Assembly (NCBI GenBank): GCA_963737075.1
Contig: CAVTRI010000002.1
Span: forward strand, 2,480,001 to 2,544,000
Direction: 5' to 3'
DNA from: CAVTRI01 sp963737075
GTDB lineage: Bacteria; Actinomycetota; Acidimicrobiia; Acidimicrobiales; Palsa-688
Length of the DNA stretch: 64,000 bases
Part shown: positions 7,153-16,607 of the stretch, one piece after another
How the letters are laid out: the number at the start of each line of letters is the position of its first letter
Numbering within the stretch: the first letter of the stretch is position 1
Notes under the pieces: generated by a model
What the model saw: the letters and a program-made list of their open reading frames with translations, nothing else
Told to the model about the DNA's origin: nothing
The model's database searches: none
Position numbers and translations under genes: made by a program

Positions 7153-9106
7153 ATGCAAACGGTTCTAGAAAATGCGGCCACCACGGCCCATCCCGAGCTG
7201 GTGCGCAGGCCGTGGTCGCGCCAGCTCCTGAATTATCCGCAGACGCGGAGTCGGTTGTTCAACCTGCGTCTGGTGGTCGCGATCACGATCGTCTTGTACT
7301 ACCAGATCTATGTGGCCGGCGCCGTGTCCACCCACATTCTTCGCACCTTCCACATGTCATTCTTGTGGTACGTGAACATGGTGGTGGTCAGCTACGCCAT
7401 CGGCGCCCTGGCCGCTTTGTGCGGCGGCCTGGCTGACCGTTACGGGCGGGCCAACATCGTCGTCGGCGGGCTGTTGCTCACCGCTTTGCTGACGCTGGTG
7501 GGGGTGCCCAACGCGCACAGCAAGATGGCCTTCGCGGCGGTGTTCGTGGCCATCGGCTTCGTCGAGGGCGTTTGCTTGGTTGCCACGCCGGCGCTGATCC
7601 GGGACTTTTCCCCCAGTTGGGCCGGGCGTCGGCGATGAGCTTCTGGGCGCTGGGGCCGGTGATGGGGTCGCTGGTGGTGTCGCTGGTAGTGAGCCACACC
7701 AGCAACACCACCGCCTGGCAGGACCAGTACATCAGGGCCGGCATCGCCGCCCTGGTCGTCTGGGCGGTGGCGCTCGTGGCCCTGCGCGAGCTCGCCCCTC
7801 CCCTGCGCGACCATGCTGATGGTCTCCGCTCGTGACCGGGCCCTGATCGAAGCCCGGGCCAAGGGCGTCGACGTCGAGGCCTCCCTGCGCCGGCCGTTCC
7901 GGCAGGTCCTCAAGTCCGACATCATGGGCTCGGCCTTCGCCATCGCAGTGTTCCTCATCATCTACTACCTGGCCGTCGGTTTCCCCCGCGTTCTTCCAGA
8001 CGGTCTTCGGCTTCAGCCAGACGACGGCCAACTCGCTAGGCAACTAGTTCTGGGCCGGCGAGGCCGTCGCCCTAGTCCTCACCGGCTTGGTGTCCGATCG
8101 GCTGCGGGTGCGCAAGCCGTTCATGCTGCTGGGTGCCATCGGCGCCATCGTGTTCACCGCCCTGTTCGCCCTGCGGGCCACCGAGTCCCACACCAGTTTC
8201 GGCACCTTCGCCGTCCTGTTGACCCTGATAGCTGTCTGCCTCGGTGTTGCCTTCGCCCCCTGGTTGGCCGGCTTCACCGAGACCGTCGAGCGGCGGAACC
8301 CGGCGGTGACCGCCACCGGTCTCTCGGTGTGGGGTTTGATCAATCGCACGGTCGTTGCCTTGACCGTGTTCCTGCTGCCCCACGTGGTGACCACGGTGAC
8401 CACCCTGGCCCAAGATGGCCCGCTGGTGAAGGCCGCGGTGACGGGGACCGACCCGACCCTGACCGCGGCCCAGAACGCCGCCGTCAAGGCGGTGGCCGCC
8501 GACCCCGGCATCGGTGTCAAGGTCAAGTCTCTGGCCGCCACCTACGCACCGCAGTTGGCCACGGCCGCCAAGCTCACGACGGCGACCAACGCGGCGCTTG
8601 CGGCCGACCCCACGAGCGTGGCCGCCCGGGGTCAGGCCCTGGCCGAGATCTCCGGCCTGCCGCCCACCACGGTCGCGCGGGTCATCACCCTCGCCCGCAG
8701 CGACGCCGCCCTGCCGCCTGGTGACCTGGCCTTCCTGGCCGCCAACGGGCCGAAGGTGCAGGCCGCCGTCGACCAACTCGCTGCGCTGAGCAAGGTGCCC
8801 GCCGCCGACCGGGCGTTCCTCGCTCGTTACGGCACGCCGCTGCAAGATCCCAAGGTCCTGGCCAGCCTCGCCTATCTCAAGGCTCACGCCCCGGCCGTCA
8901 AGCAGGCCAAGGCCGACTCGCCCGGGCAGTGGCAGAACTTCTTCTGGGTCGCGGTGGGCGGTCAGCTGGTGTTCATCCCGCTGGTCTTCCTGATGGCCGG
9001 CTTCTGGGACCCCCGCAAAGCCCGCGAGCAGCAACTCCAGCACGAGGAGTGGGTCAACGCCGAGCTGGCCAAGCTCCAGCTCGACCTGCAGGCAACCAAC
9101 TCGTGA
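7153..9106 (+). pseudogene. Major facilitator superfamily transporter, broken by several frameshifts and a stop
   Basis: Joined over three frames, the sequence reads as one MFS transporter. It has an N-terminal half with LADRYGRANIVVGG (frame of 7153), a middle piece (about 7612-7812), a piece from 7813 (RDRALIEARAKGVDVEASLRRPF) and a C-terminal half from about 8000 (VSDRLRVRKPFMLLGAIGAIVF to the stop at 9106). Frame changes lie near 7612 (a C run), 7810 and 7990, and an in-frame TAG follows LGN at about 8046. The C-terminal half carries an unusual Ala-rich insertion (about 8410-8910) before the last helix. With at least three indels and a nonsense codon it is probably inactive. It follows the dioxygenase and may once have imported its substrate. 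Confidence 0.8.
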
Positions 9107-9159
9107 ACCCACGTTCTGGCCTGGCAACGCTGGACGAAGGCGAAGAGCACGCACCCCCG

Positions 9160-10230
9160 ATGTCCCGGCCGCTTCGTCATCAACCGCTGCCAACGGCAGG
9201 TTCGACTGGGCGCATTGCAGCGCTGGTCCCCGGAGCGGCGGTGGCGGGGGTGGTCGCCGTGGGTGCCACCCTCGTCGGGCGGGCGGTCCCGGTGGTGGGC
9301 GGCCCCGTGGTCGCCATAGCTGTCGGGGTCGTCGTCAGCGGCGCGGTCGGACGGCACGAACGCCTTCGGGCCGGCCTGAGGTTTGCTTCTGGTCTCGTCC
9401 TCCAAATGGCCGTGGTCGTGTTGGGCGCCCAGCTGTCCCTTCAGGAAGTGTTGCGGGTCGGGATGGGTTCGCTGCCGGTCATGCTCGGGACGCTGACCGT
9501 GTGCCTGGGGCTCGCCCAGTTTCTTGGCCGTTGGCTGGGCGTCGAGCGCGACCTTCGGACCCTCATCGGAGTCGGTACCGGCATCTGCGGGGCGTCGGCG
9601 ATCGCCACCATCAGCCCCGTCATCCGCGCCCGCGACCGCGACGTGGCCTACGCCATCTCGACGATCTTCCTGTTCAATATCACCGCCGTGCTGACCTTTC
9701 CCCCGCTGGGCCATTTCCTCGGGCTCTCCCAGCATGCCTTTGGCCTTTTCGCCGGTACCGCCGTCAACGACACGTCCTCGGTGGTTGCCGCTGCGACCAG
9801 CTACGGCCACGGCGCGGCCAACTATGCGGTCGTCGTGAAGCTGACCCGCATGCTGATGATCATCCCGATCAGCGCCGGCCTGGCCGCGCTGACCCGCCGG
9901 AGGGCGCCGCGCGCCGGACGTCCCGCGGGCGGCAGCGGCGCTCCCGTGGCAATCGGTGCGCTACGGGTTGTGCCCTGGTTCCTGATCGGCTTTGTCGTGC
10001 TGGCGGGAGCGAACACCGCTGGCCTCGTTCCGGTAGGTGCCCGACCGGACCTGGCCGACATCGCGGGGTTTCTGATCACGGTCGCCCTCGCCGCGATCGG
10101 CATGTCCACAGACGCGTCCGCCTTGCGCCGCACGGGCCACCGCCCGCTCCTGCTCGGGCTCGTGCTGTGGATCGCCGTCGCCGTCACAAGCCTGTCGTTG
10201 CAAGCCGCGATCGGCGGCCGTCTGGCATGA
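9160..10230 (+). CDS. YeiH family putative sulfate exporter (UPF0324)
   Basis: 356 aa, very hydrophobic, with the features of the YeiH/UPF0324 family of polytopic membrane proteins, including GVGTGICGASAIATISPVIRA and FAGTAVNDTSSVVAAA. Some members have been proposed to export sulfate or sulfite-related anions; the true substrate is not established. If the upstream dioxygenase released sulfite, this gene would fit next to it, but that is inference. An alternative GTG start at 9103 overlaps the stop of the broken MFS gene (GTGA) and would add 19 residues without hydrophobic character. I prefer ATG 9160. Confidence 0.82.
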   Translation: MSRPLRHQPLPTAGSTGRIAALVPGAAVAGVVAVGATLVGRAVPVVGGPVVAIAVGVVVSGAVGRHERLRAGLRFASGLVLQMAVVVLGAQLSLQEVLRVGMGSLPVMLGTLTVCLGLAQFLGRWLGVERDLRTLIGVGTGICGASAIATISPVIRARDRDVAYAISTIFLFNITAVLTFPPLGHFLGLSQHAFGLFAGTAVNDTSSVVAAATSYGHGAANYAVVVKLTRMLMIIPISAGLAALTRRRAPRAGRPAGGSGAPVAIGALRVVPWFLIGFVVLAGANTAGLVPVGARPDLADIAGFLITVALAAIGMSTDASALRRTGHRPLLLGLVLWIAVAVTSLSLQAAIGGRLA

Positions 10231-10237
10231 TCGGCCG

Positions 10238-11118
10238 ATGACGACGAGCACGAACATCACTGTTGTCACTGGCGCCAACAGCGGGATCGGCCGCGCCATC
10301 GCCGTCCATCTTGCCGGTCAGGGCCACACGGTATACGGGACTGTTCGCTCCTTCGATAAAGCCGGGAAACTCAACGCTATGGCTGCCGACGCCCACGTGG
10401 ACGTCAAGCTCGTCGCCCTCGATGTCGCCGACGACGCCTCCGTGCGCGCCGGACTCACCCACGTGCTGGACGAAGCCGGACGGGTCGACGTGCTGGTCAA
10501 CAACGCTGGTGTGGGCGGAAACGGTGTCGTCGAAGAAGCCCCGATCGACACCTACGCCGACGTGATGAACGTGAACCTCTACGGTGCGCTCCGCTGCCTC
10601 AAGGCGGTCCTCCCGACCATGCGGGAACGGCGCAGCGGGACGATCGTCAATGTCACCTCAGTCACCGGCCGCCTGGCGGCGCTAGCCCAAGCGCCGTACG
10701 TGGCGTCGAAGTGGGCGCTCGAGGGAGTGAGCGAAGAGCTGGCCCAAGAGGTGGCCCGGTTCGGGATCCGGGTGGCGATCATCGAGCCTGGGATCACCAA
10801 GAGCGCCATGTTCGCCAAAAATACGGACTCCACCGAGGAAGGAAGCGACTACCAACCTCACCTGAGGCGTATGTTCCAGTTCTACGCCGCCGGCCTCGCC
10901 CACGCCACCGACCCATTCGAGGTTGCCAAGGTCGTGCACCATGCCATAACACCGACACGCCTGTCCTGCGCTATCCGGTGTCATGGGGCGGCCCGGAGAC
11001 CATCGCACGTCGCCCTGGCATCACCGACGAACAGTGGGTCGCCCTCGGCGCCATCGTGGACGCCGAGGACTACTACCGCGCCTTCACGGAAACTTTCGGC
11101 ATCGATATCACCCTCTGA
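10238..11118 (+). CDS. Short-chain dehydrogenase/reductase, with one frameshift near the end
   Basis: A Rossmann-fold SDR with cofactor motif TGANSGIG at about residues 10-17, NNAG at about 89-92, and the catalytic pair in SVTG ... YVASK. After VVHHAIT (about position 10950) the frame is lost. The expected C-terminus (TDTPVLRYPVSWGGPETIARRPGITDEQWVAL ...) continues in another frame to a stop at 11118, so a single base is missing. The catalytic core is intact, and the lesion may be a sequencing error. The gene follows yeiH by 7 bp and is probably co-transcribed. Substrate unknown. Confidence 0.8.
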
Positions 11119-11189
11119 CGAGTTCGGCGCCTGAGCCCAGTAAGCAACCGACATGGTCTGCCAGCACGCGCAGCAGATGGCCGATCAGG

Positions 11190-11775
11190 CGCGCCCGCCA
11201 TCTACCTGGAGCGCAGCACCACTCGCGACAGCGGCCGGAGCAAGGAGGGGTTGGCCACAAGATCGCCCGGCGCGACGGGATCAGCGACGGTCTGATCTGC
11301 GTTCTTCGCACGCTGTAGCCCTCCACGTCGTTCAAAGTGCATCGCAACCATCGCACGCAGCGTTGGGAGATCGATGGGCGGCAACCGGATCTGCGCGCGG
11401 CTGTCCTTCTACTTCATCGATCCCGAGATCGGCTTCTTGCACGGGAAGTTGCAAACCTGGCTGCCCTTCTCGATCCAGGTGTATCTGAACGGACGCGAGT
11501 GGCTGGCTCGCCAACTCGACGCGGCGGGCGTCAGCTACCTCCGCCATGACAAACGCCACCGTTGCAGATCGAAAACCTGCAAGCATCAGAAGATCTCTGC
11601 GAACGCCTCGCCCATCGGGCCTGGCCGCGGCTTCTCGACGCGCTCGCCCGGCGGGTCAAACCTCACCTACCGACAATCGAGCAAGTGGGCTTTCGCGGCT
11701 CCTACCGGGCGATCGACCAGGCCGAGATCGCCACCGACGTGATGTTCCGTGACCGCTCCCGCTGTCGGTACGCAT
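11190..11775 (+). pseudogene. Remnant of a conserved protein of unknown function (LQTWxPF / NGREWLARQLD type)
   Basis: Fragments in at least three frames align in order with a long protein family that I recognise from many bacteria but cannot name with certainty. The pieces are KIARRDGISDGLICVLRTL then a stop, FYFIDPEIGFLHGKLQTWLPFSIQVYLNGREWLARQLDAAGVSY, IENLQASEDLCERLAHRAWPRLLDALARRV, and AIDQAEIATDVMFRDR. An in-frame stop (about 11316) and several frame changes show it is dead. Only the N-terminal half of the family is represented. Confidence 0.6.
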
Positions 11776-11869
11776 GCCGGTCGTGATCCGCCACGCCCGG
11801 GCGTGGATGGACGCCACCGGCCAGCTCATCGGACCGGAACTAGCGTGTCCCGGCGGCAACGCTGTCGGC

Positions 11870-12437
11870 GGATTCACCTGCCCGACCGGGCTGCCACGCT
11901 CGGCGAAGCCGAACAAGCCCTTCATGCAGCCCGGCAGGCTCGGGCGGATCTCGACAGCGGGAGCGGCATTTGGGCGGGCACCGAGGCCGGGCAGGCGGCC
12001 CGAGACCTGCCGAAGCCCGAGCTGCACGCCGAAATGCAGAGTGGGCCGCCGACCGCGGCGCCCGCAGGCGGGACCGGCACGCCGGCCGCAAGGAGGCGGC
12101 GGTTTGGGTCAAGCGGGAGGCCGAGGCGCAACAGCGCCGCGCCGCCCACGTGGCGCTCGAGATCGCCCGCCTCGACTGAGAGATCGCACGCCACCAGGCC
12201 AGCCTCGATGAGGCAGGCATCCGCCTTGACAGCCGCGCGGCCGCCACGCAGGCTGTCATCGACGATGGGTTTGAACAGCGACGCGACGCCCGGAATCTCG
12301 CAGACCGCTTGACCGCCGAGCGGAACCATCTCGAATGTGTCCCGTCCGCCGCTCTGCAGAAGGGGCAGCTCCGGCTCCTCGGGGGGCCGCCCCAACACGA
12401 ACCGCCAACGGGGGAGGCTCCGACAATCGTGATCTAG
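11870..12437 (+). pseudogene. Decayed coding region for a charged, coiled-coil protein
   Basis: One frame reads continuously as an Arg/Ala/Glu-rich helical protein from about 11970 (EARAARRNAEWAADRG ... VWVKREAEAQQRRAAHVALEIARLD). It is interrupted by a single TGA at 12177-12179 and continues (EIARHQASLDEAGIRLDSRAA ... LADRLTAERNHLE) to a TAG at 12435. The upstream part (AATLGEAEQALHAARQARADLD) lies in another frame. The composition recalls the C-terminal tails of conjugative relaxases, but no catalytic motif remains, so that link is a guess. Confidence 0.45.
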
Positions 12438-12548
12438 ATGTTCCGAAGCGCTTGTGTCGTAACGACCGGTGTGCGCACCAGGGTCCAATTCAGCCGCGGA
12501 AGGCCGGCCGACTAGCCTGGGACCGAGCTCGATCGAGGGGTAGACGCG

Positions 12549-13977
12549 ATGGCTCAAGCGGCCGAACGGCAGACAGGGGCCTCGTCGGTGCGGATGATGC
12601 TGGCTCCGCTCGCTCTGGCACAGTTCATTTGCAGCTTCGCGGGATCGAACATGAACGTCATGATCAACGACATCAGCCACGACCTGAAGACCACGGTCCA
12701 AGGCGTGCAAGTCGCGATCACCCTGTTTTTGCTGGTGATGGCTGCCCTCATGATCCCCTGCGGCAAGCTGACCGACCGACTGGGCCGCAAGCGGTGTTTC
12801 ACTCTGGGGCTGTCCGTCTACGGTGTCGGCGCGGTGCTCAGCGCCGTTTCTCCGGCGATTGGTGTACTGATCGTCGGGAATTCGATCCTCGAGGGACTCG
12901 GGACTGCGTTGTTGATCCCTCCCGTGTACATCCTCACGACCATGTTCTTCCACGACATGAAGTCACGCGCCTGGGCGTTCGGCGTGATCAGCGGCATGGG
13001 CGGCGTCGGCGCCGCAACCGGACCATTGATCGGAGGCGTCATCACCACCGGGATCAGCTGGCGAGCCGCGTTCGTCTTCCAGGCCCTCATCGTCGTCACC
13101 ATCGTGCTCCTGGCCCGCAAGGTCATCGATCCGCGGCCGGCGGAATCCGACGCGTCCGTTCGATATCGTCGGTGCGATCCTGTCCGCGGCCGGCCTGGTA
13201 GTCCTTGTCGGGGGCATCATGGCAGCCGACACCAACGTTGCGCTCATGGCGGGGCTGCTCGTGGCCGGGGCCCTCATTCTGGGGGCCTTCTTCGCCTGGA
13301 TTCGGCGTCGCGAGCACGCAGGAAAAGAGGCCCTCCTCTCGACCGCTCTCTTTCGCAACCGCACCTCGAACCTGGCGCTGGTCACCCAGAACGTGCAGTG
13401 GCAGATGCTCCTAGGGTCGTCGTTCGTCGTGTCCGCCTACCTGCAGGTCGTGCGGCACTACAACGCCATCCAGACCGGTGTCATCTTCACCGCCGCCACC
13501 GCCGGCATCCTGCTTTCGTCCCTCGGCGCCGGCCGTCTAGCTAAAGCATTCACACAACGGACGCTCATCCTCGCCGGGTTTGTAACGACCATCGTCGGCG
13601 TCGTCGTCCTCATCGTGATGGTCAGGGGCCACCCCGGCGCCTGGTACTTCGCGCCCGGACTGTTCCTCATCGGCGGCGGCCTCGGCGTCATGCTCACCCC
13701 GTCGGTCAACGTCGTGCAGTCCGCCTTCCCCGAGTTCCTGCAAGGGGAGATATCTGGGCTCTCACGCAGCGTCTCCAACCTCGGGTCCTCAATCGGCACC
13801 GCCATCGCCGGGACGATCCTCGTCACCGGTCTCGGCGACCCCAAGCGGGCTTATGGCGCGGCCATGATCGTCCTCGCCTTCATCGGTCTCATCGGGTTAG
13901 GAGCAGCAATCCTGCTTCCGAGCCGCGATCCAACAGCGGGCCCCAGTGGTGTGGAGGATGCCGGAATCCGAGGTTGA
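12549..13977 (+). CDS. MFS transporter of the DHA2 (drug:H+ antiporter) type, with one frameshift
   Basis: Two frames join into one protein of about 475 aa with the hydrophobicity of 12-14 membrane helices. The first part contains the loop motif GKLTDRLGRKR (about residues 76-86) and the helix-5 region GMGGVGAATGPLIGGVI typical of antiporters. The second resumes near PFDIVGAILSAAGLVVL and ends with FPEFLQGEISGLSRSVSNLGSSIGTAIAG. The frame change is at about 13158, consistent with one extra base. Export of a toxic compound or metabolite is likely from the family. Start ATG 12549 has gagggg upstream. It may be a working gene with a sequencing error or a recent pseudogene. Confidence 0.8.
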
Positions 13978-14390
13978 CCCTGGCCGACCGCAAGACGCTG
14001 TCGCCAACGGATCGTGACCGGTGGTGTCCGTGACCGATGCTGGTACTGGTCTGAGCGTGGTTCGCATGCGGCCCCGGAACCGTGAAGCCGAGATCCGATG
14101 CACAGAGCGTTCCATCTGCACGGCCTGAGGCCGAACTCCGCGCCCCCGGGAACCACGCAGGCGGATAGGAAGCGGGCGACCATCAGAAGGTCTGCGGGCC
14201 GGCAAGCACGCAGGATGACGGGGTGTGGGGACCACAGCCATCGCGATCGGATCCGATCAGAGGGGTCGTTCCGGTGACACGTTCTGGTTTTCAGATCAAC
14301 GTGCGCCGCATCGGGGATGACGGCCCGGTCCGCTGAGCTGGCTGCGGCCGGCGTCAAGATAGGGCGGTGGGAGCGCAGCGTCCCAGTTGG
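13978..14390. other. Intergenic stretch without a recognisable gene
   Basis: About 410 bp after the MFS gene. Frames on both strands are low-complexity and show no recognised domain; no RNA or clear operator was seen. Confidence 0.5.
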
Positions 14391-14580
14391 ATGACGGCGA
14401 TCAGCCCGGGCGGTCTGCTGCTGGTGACGGACCTGGTGGCGACGCTGCTGTTCGCCATCGAAGGCGGCGGCCGCGGTAGCCGGGTTGGATGTTTTCGGCC
14501 TGCTGGTGGTGGCGTTCACCTCTGCGCTGGTCGGTGCCATCGTTCGTGATGTTCTCCTCGGCGACGCTCCCCGCGCCCGC
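14391..14580 (+). pseudogene. Fragment of a TRIC/UPF0126 family membrane protein
   Basis: Frame one gives MTAISPGGLLLVTDLVATLLFAIEG. After a frame change near 14465 the sequence continues as LDVFGLLVVAFTSALVGAIVRDVLLGD, the characteristic first two helices of the UPF0126 (trimeric intracellular cation channel-like) family. The similarity then stops, so only about 60 of roughly 200 residues remain. Confidence 0.65.
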
Positions 14581-14720
14581 CGGCGTTGTCCGGCCCACAC
14601 AGTTCCACCGACGTGGTCCATCCCCGCCCGGGGTGCGACCCCAGCGCCACACTCGAAGAGCGCGGGCCGCCGATTGGCAACCACGTGGCCACCACCGGCA
14701 GTTCGCGGGGGTCCCATAGC

Positions 14721-15290
14721 ATGGGTTCGGTGAGCACTGCTTCTGTCGACGTCGGCTGGCTGGACTGGTTGGCCGAGCAGGCCCAGGCCAAAGTCGAGGT
14801 CGACATTGAAGGGAGCATCATCGTGACCCCGGCCAGCAACCCGCACGTGGTCGCTGTCGCGCAGCTATTGCGGCAGGTTGTGGCGGTCGCTCCGCCGGAG
14901 CTGTTGGTCGCCCCGGAGGGCCCCCGGTGGGCGCCGCTGGGTGGGGACAAGCCGAGCTACGTGCCGGATCTCACCGTTGTCGAGGCCAGAGCGGTCTCAC
15001 TGGACACAGAGGACTTCGCCCTCGATCCGCCGCCGCTGCTGGTCGTCGAGGTCATTTCCCCTGAGAGCCGCCGGCGGGACCTGCAGGAAAAAGTCGAGGC
15101 CTACTTCGTGGGCGGAGCGTTTGCCTACTGGACCGTCGAGGTCCCCCGGCTCAGTCCGCTCGACACGCCCGAACTCACCATCCGTCGGCGCGGTGCCGGT
15201 GGATGGGTGACGGAGCAGCCCGTCCATGGTGTCGTCGACATCGGGGCTCCTTTCGCGGTCCAGCTTGACCTCAGCCGGCTAGCTCCGTAG
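14721..15290 (+). CDS. Uma2 family endonuclease-like protein (DUF820)
   Basis: 189 aa with the Uma2/DUF820 layout, a PD-(D/E)XK-type fold. The acidic residue lies in YVPDLTVVEA, followed by LLVVEVISPESRRRDLQEKVEAYFVGGAFAYWTV, which carries the Glu-x-Ser and Lys positions of the family. Members are abundant, often solitary, and their role is unsettled; nuclease activity is predicted from the fold. The start could be ATG 14721 or GTG 14730. It stands alone between the TRIC fragment and a HicB-like remnant. Confidence 0.8.
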   Translation: MGSVSTASVDVGWLDWLAEQAQAKVEVDIEGSIIVTPASNPHVVAVAQLLRQVVAVAPPELLVAPEGPRWAPLGGDKPSYVPDLTVVEARAVSLDTEDFALDPPPLLVVEVISPESRRRDLQEKVEAYFVGGAFAYWTVEVPRLSPLDTPELTIRRRGAGGWVTEQPVHGVVDIGAPFAVQLDLSRLAP

Positions 15291-15316
15291 TCGGCCGACG
15301 TTCTGGGACCCCGCGC

Positions 15317-15551
15317 TCAGCTGGCGTGGCCCAGCTCGGCCGCGGCGTCGGCGAGGTCGTCGACCCGCACGTACAGCTCGACGTTGACTGGCTCGCCGGG
15401 GTCGTCCAGCGACGCTTCGACCGCCGCAGACAGGTTCGCTCGCAGCTCTACGAAAGGTGGTGGCGTCGGTGTAGGCGTGCAACGCTTCCCCGCCCGCGCA
15501 CCAGGTGCCGGTCTCGTCCCTGTAGGCCTCTGCCTTGTAGGTGATGGTCAT
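15317..15551 (-). pseudogene. HicB-like antitoxin fragment with frameshift
   Basis: On the minus strand MTITYKAEAYRDETGTWCAGGEALHAYTDATT reads from an ATG at 15551. After one extra base near 15455 it continues as FVELRANLSAAVEASLDDPGEPVNVELYVRVDDLADAAAELGHAS to a stop at 15317. The pattern (Y.A...D..G.W.A ... A.T...L..NL..AVE..L) is that of the small HicB-like proteins that neutralise HicA toxins. No HicA gene is next to it, so it is an orphan and, with the frameshift, probably inactive. Confidence 0.5.
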
Positions 15552-15731
15552 CGGCTCAACCATCCTTCCCCCAGGCAGGGGACAGTGCTCGTTCGATCGG
15601 GCGCAGCGTACCCGGTGGAATGTCCCGCCAGGGTGCGACGGCACGGTGGCCAGGGCCGCGCCGACGACCGCCAACGGCGATAGCCAATGCCCAGCCAGGG
15701 TTGCACGAGGGAAGCGCCCGCGAGTATGTTG

Positions 15732-15749
15732 GGTTCCATCATGGAATCC
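15732..15749. promoter_or_regulatory. HxlR-type operator at the enoyl-CoA hydratase start
   Basis: Contains the perfect palindrome TTCCAT-C-ATGGAA (15734-15746). A -10-like hexamer TATGTT (15725-15730) lies just upstream, so the palindrome would cover the transcription start. The same 19-bp sequence recurs at 22646-22664 beside the intact hxlR-type gene. Confidence 0.65.
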
Positions 15750-16571
15750 AACGACGACGATGAGCGGGCGCCACATCCTCACGGGGAGGTGCGGACCGAG
15801 GTGGTCGACGAGCACCTTTTGGTGATCACGGTCGACAGGGTCGAGAAGAAGAACGCCTTCACCCCGAAGATCGCCGCCGAGCTGGGCGCCGCGCTCACCC
15901 GGCTCGACGAGGACCCAGACCTGTTCGTCGGTGTCTTGGCCTTCGCCGGCGATCACACGACGGCCGGGCTGGAGATGCCGCTGTTTTTCACCGAGGAAGC
16001 CCAGCGGGACGCCGCCCGCCTGAAGGCGGAGCAGACCTCGGAGCCAGTCGATCCGTTCGGCCTCGGCCGCCGGCTGCGCAAGCCGCGAGTGACGGCGGTG
16101 CAAGGCATCACGTTCACGATCGGGATTGAGATCGCGCTGGCCGGCGACATCGTGGTGGCCGCGTCCGACACCCGCTTCTGCCAGCTGGAGCCCAAACGAG
16201 GCCTGGCGCCCCTCGGTGGAGCCACGGTGCGCTACGTGCAGCGTGCCGGTTGGGGCAACGCGATGTACCACCTGCTCCGAGCGGACGAGTTCGGCGCCGC
16301 CGAGGCTCACCGGATCGGGCTGGTGCAGGAGGTCGTCGAGCCCGGCGAGCAGATCGAGCGGGCGGTGGGGCTGGCCAGGGAGATGCTTCAGTGCTCACCG
16401 GCGGCGCTCGTGCACACGATCGCCAACGCCCGCCTCGCCCTCGACCACGATGAGCCGGCCGCCATCGCGGCGATCCCGGAGATGTCGGCCGCGGTGCGGG
16501 CGACGGAGGACTTTCAGGAGGGTATTGCGTCGTTCGTCGAGCGGCGCCGGGCGCAGTTCACGGGACGCTGA
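15741..16571 (+). CDS. Enoyl-CoA hydratase/isomerase (crotonase) family protein
   Basis: 276 aa, crotonase fold. The N-terminal strand VITVDRVEKKNAFTPKIAAEL is typical. The region VQGITFTIGIEIALAGDIVVAASDTRFCQLEPKRGLAPLGGATVRYVQ carries the oxyanion-hole glycines and a Glu (QLEPKRGL) where hydratases have a catalytic one. It would hydrate or isomerise an enoyl-CoA in a beta-oxidation-like route. The ATG at 15741 lies inside the operator, a few bases after the predicted transcription start, which would make the mRNA nearly leaderless. GTG 15798, with ggggagg upstream, is an alternative that matches the usual family start better. First gene of a unit that continues with the nitroreductase and LLM genes. 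Confidence 0.85.
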   Translation: MESNDDDERAPHPHGEVRTEVVDEHLLVITVDRVEKKNAFTPKIAAELGAALTRLDEDPDLFVGVLAFAGDHTTAGLEMPLFFTEEAQRDAARLKAEQTSEPVDPFGLGRRLRKPRVTAVQGITFTIGIEIALAGDIVVAASDTRFCQLEPKRGLAPLGGATVRYVQRAGWGNAMYHLLRADEFGAAEAHRIGLVQEVVEPGEQIERAVGLAREMLQCSPAALVHTIANARLALDHDEPAAIAAIPEMSAAVRATEDFQEGIASFVERRRAQFTGR

Positions 16572-16607
16572 GTGGTGACCGGCGAGCCCACGCTGAGGAA
16601 GCGCTGA

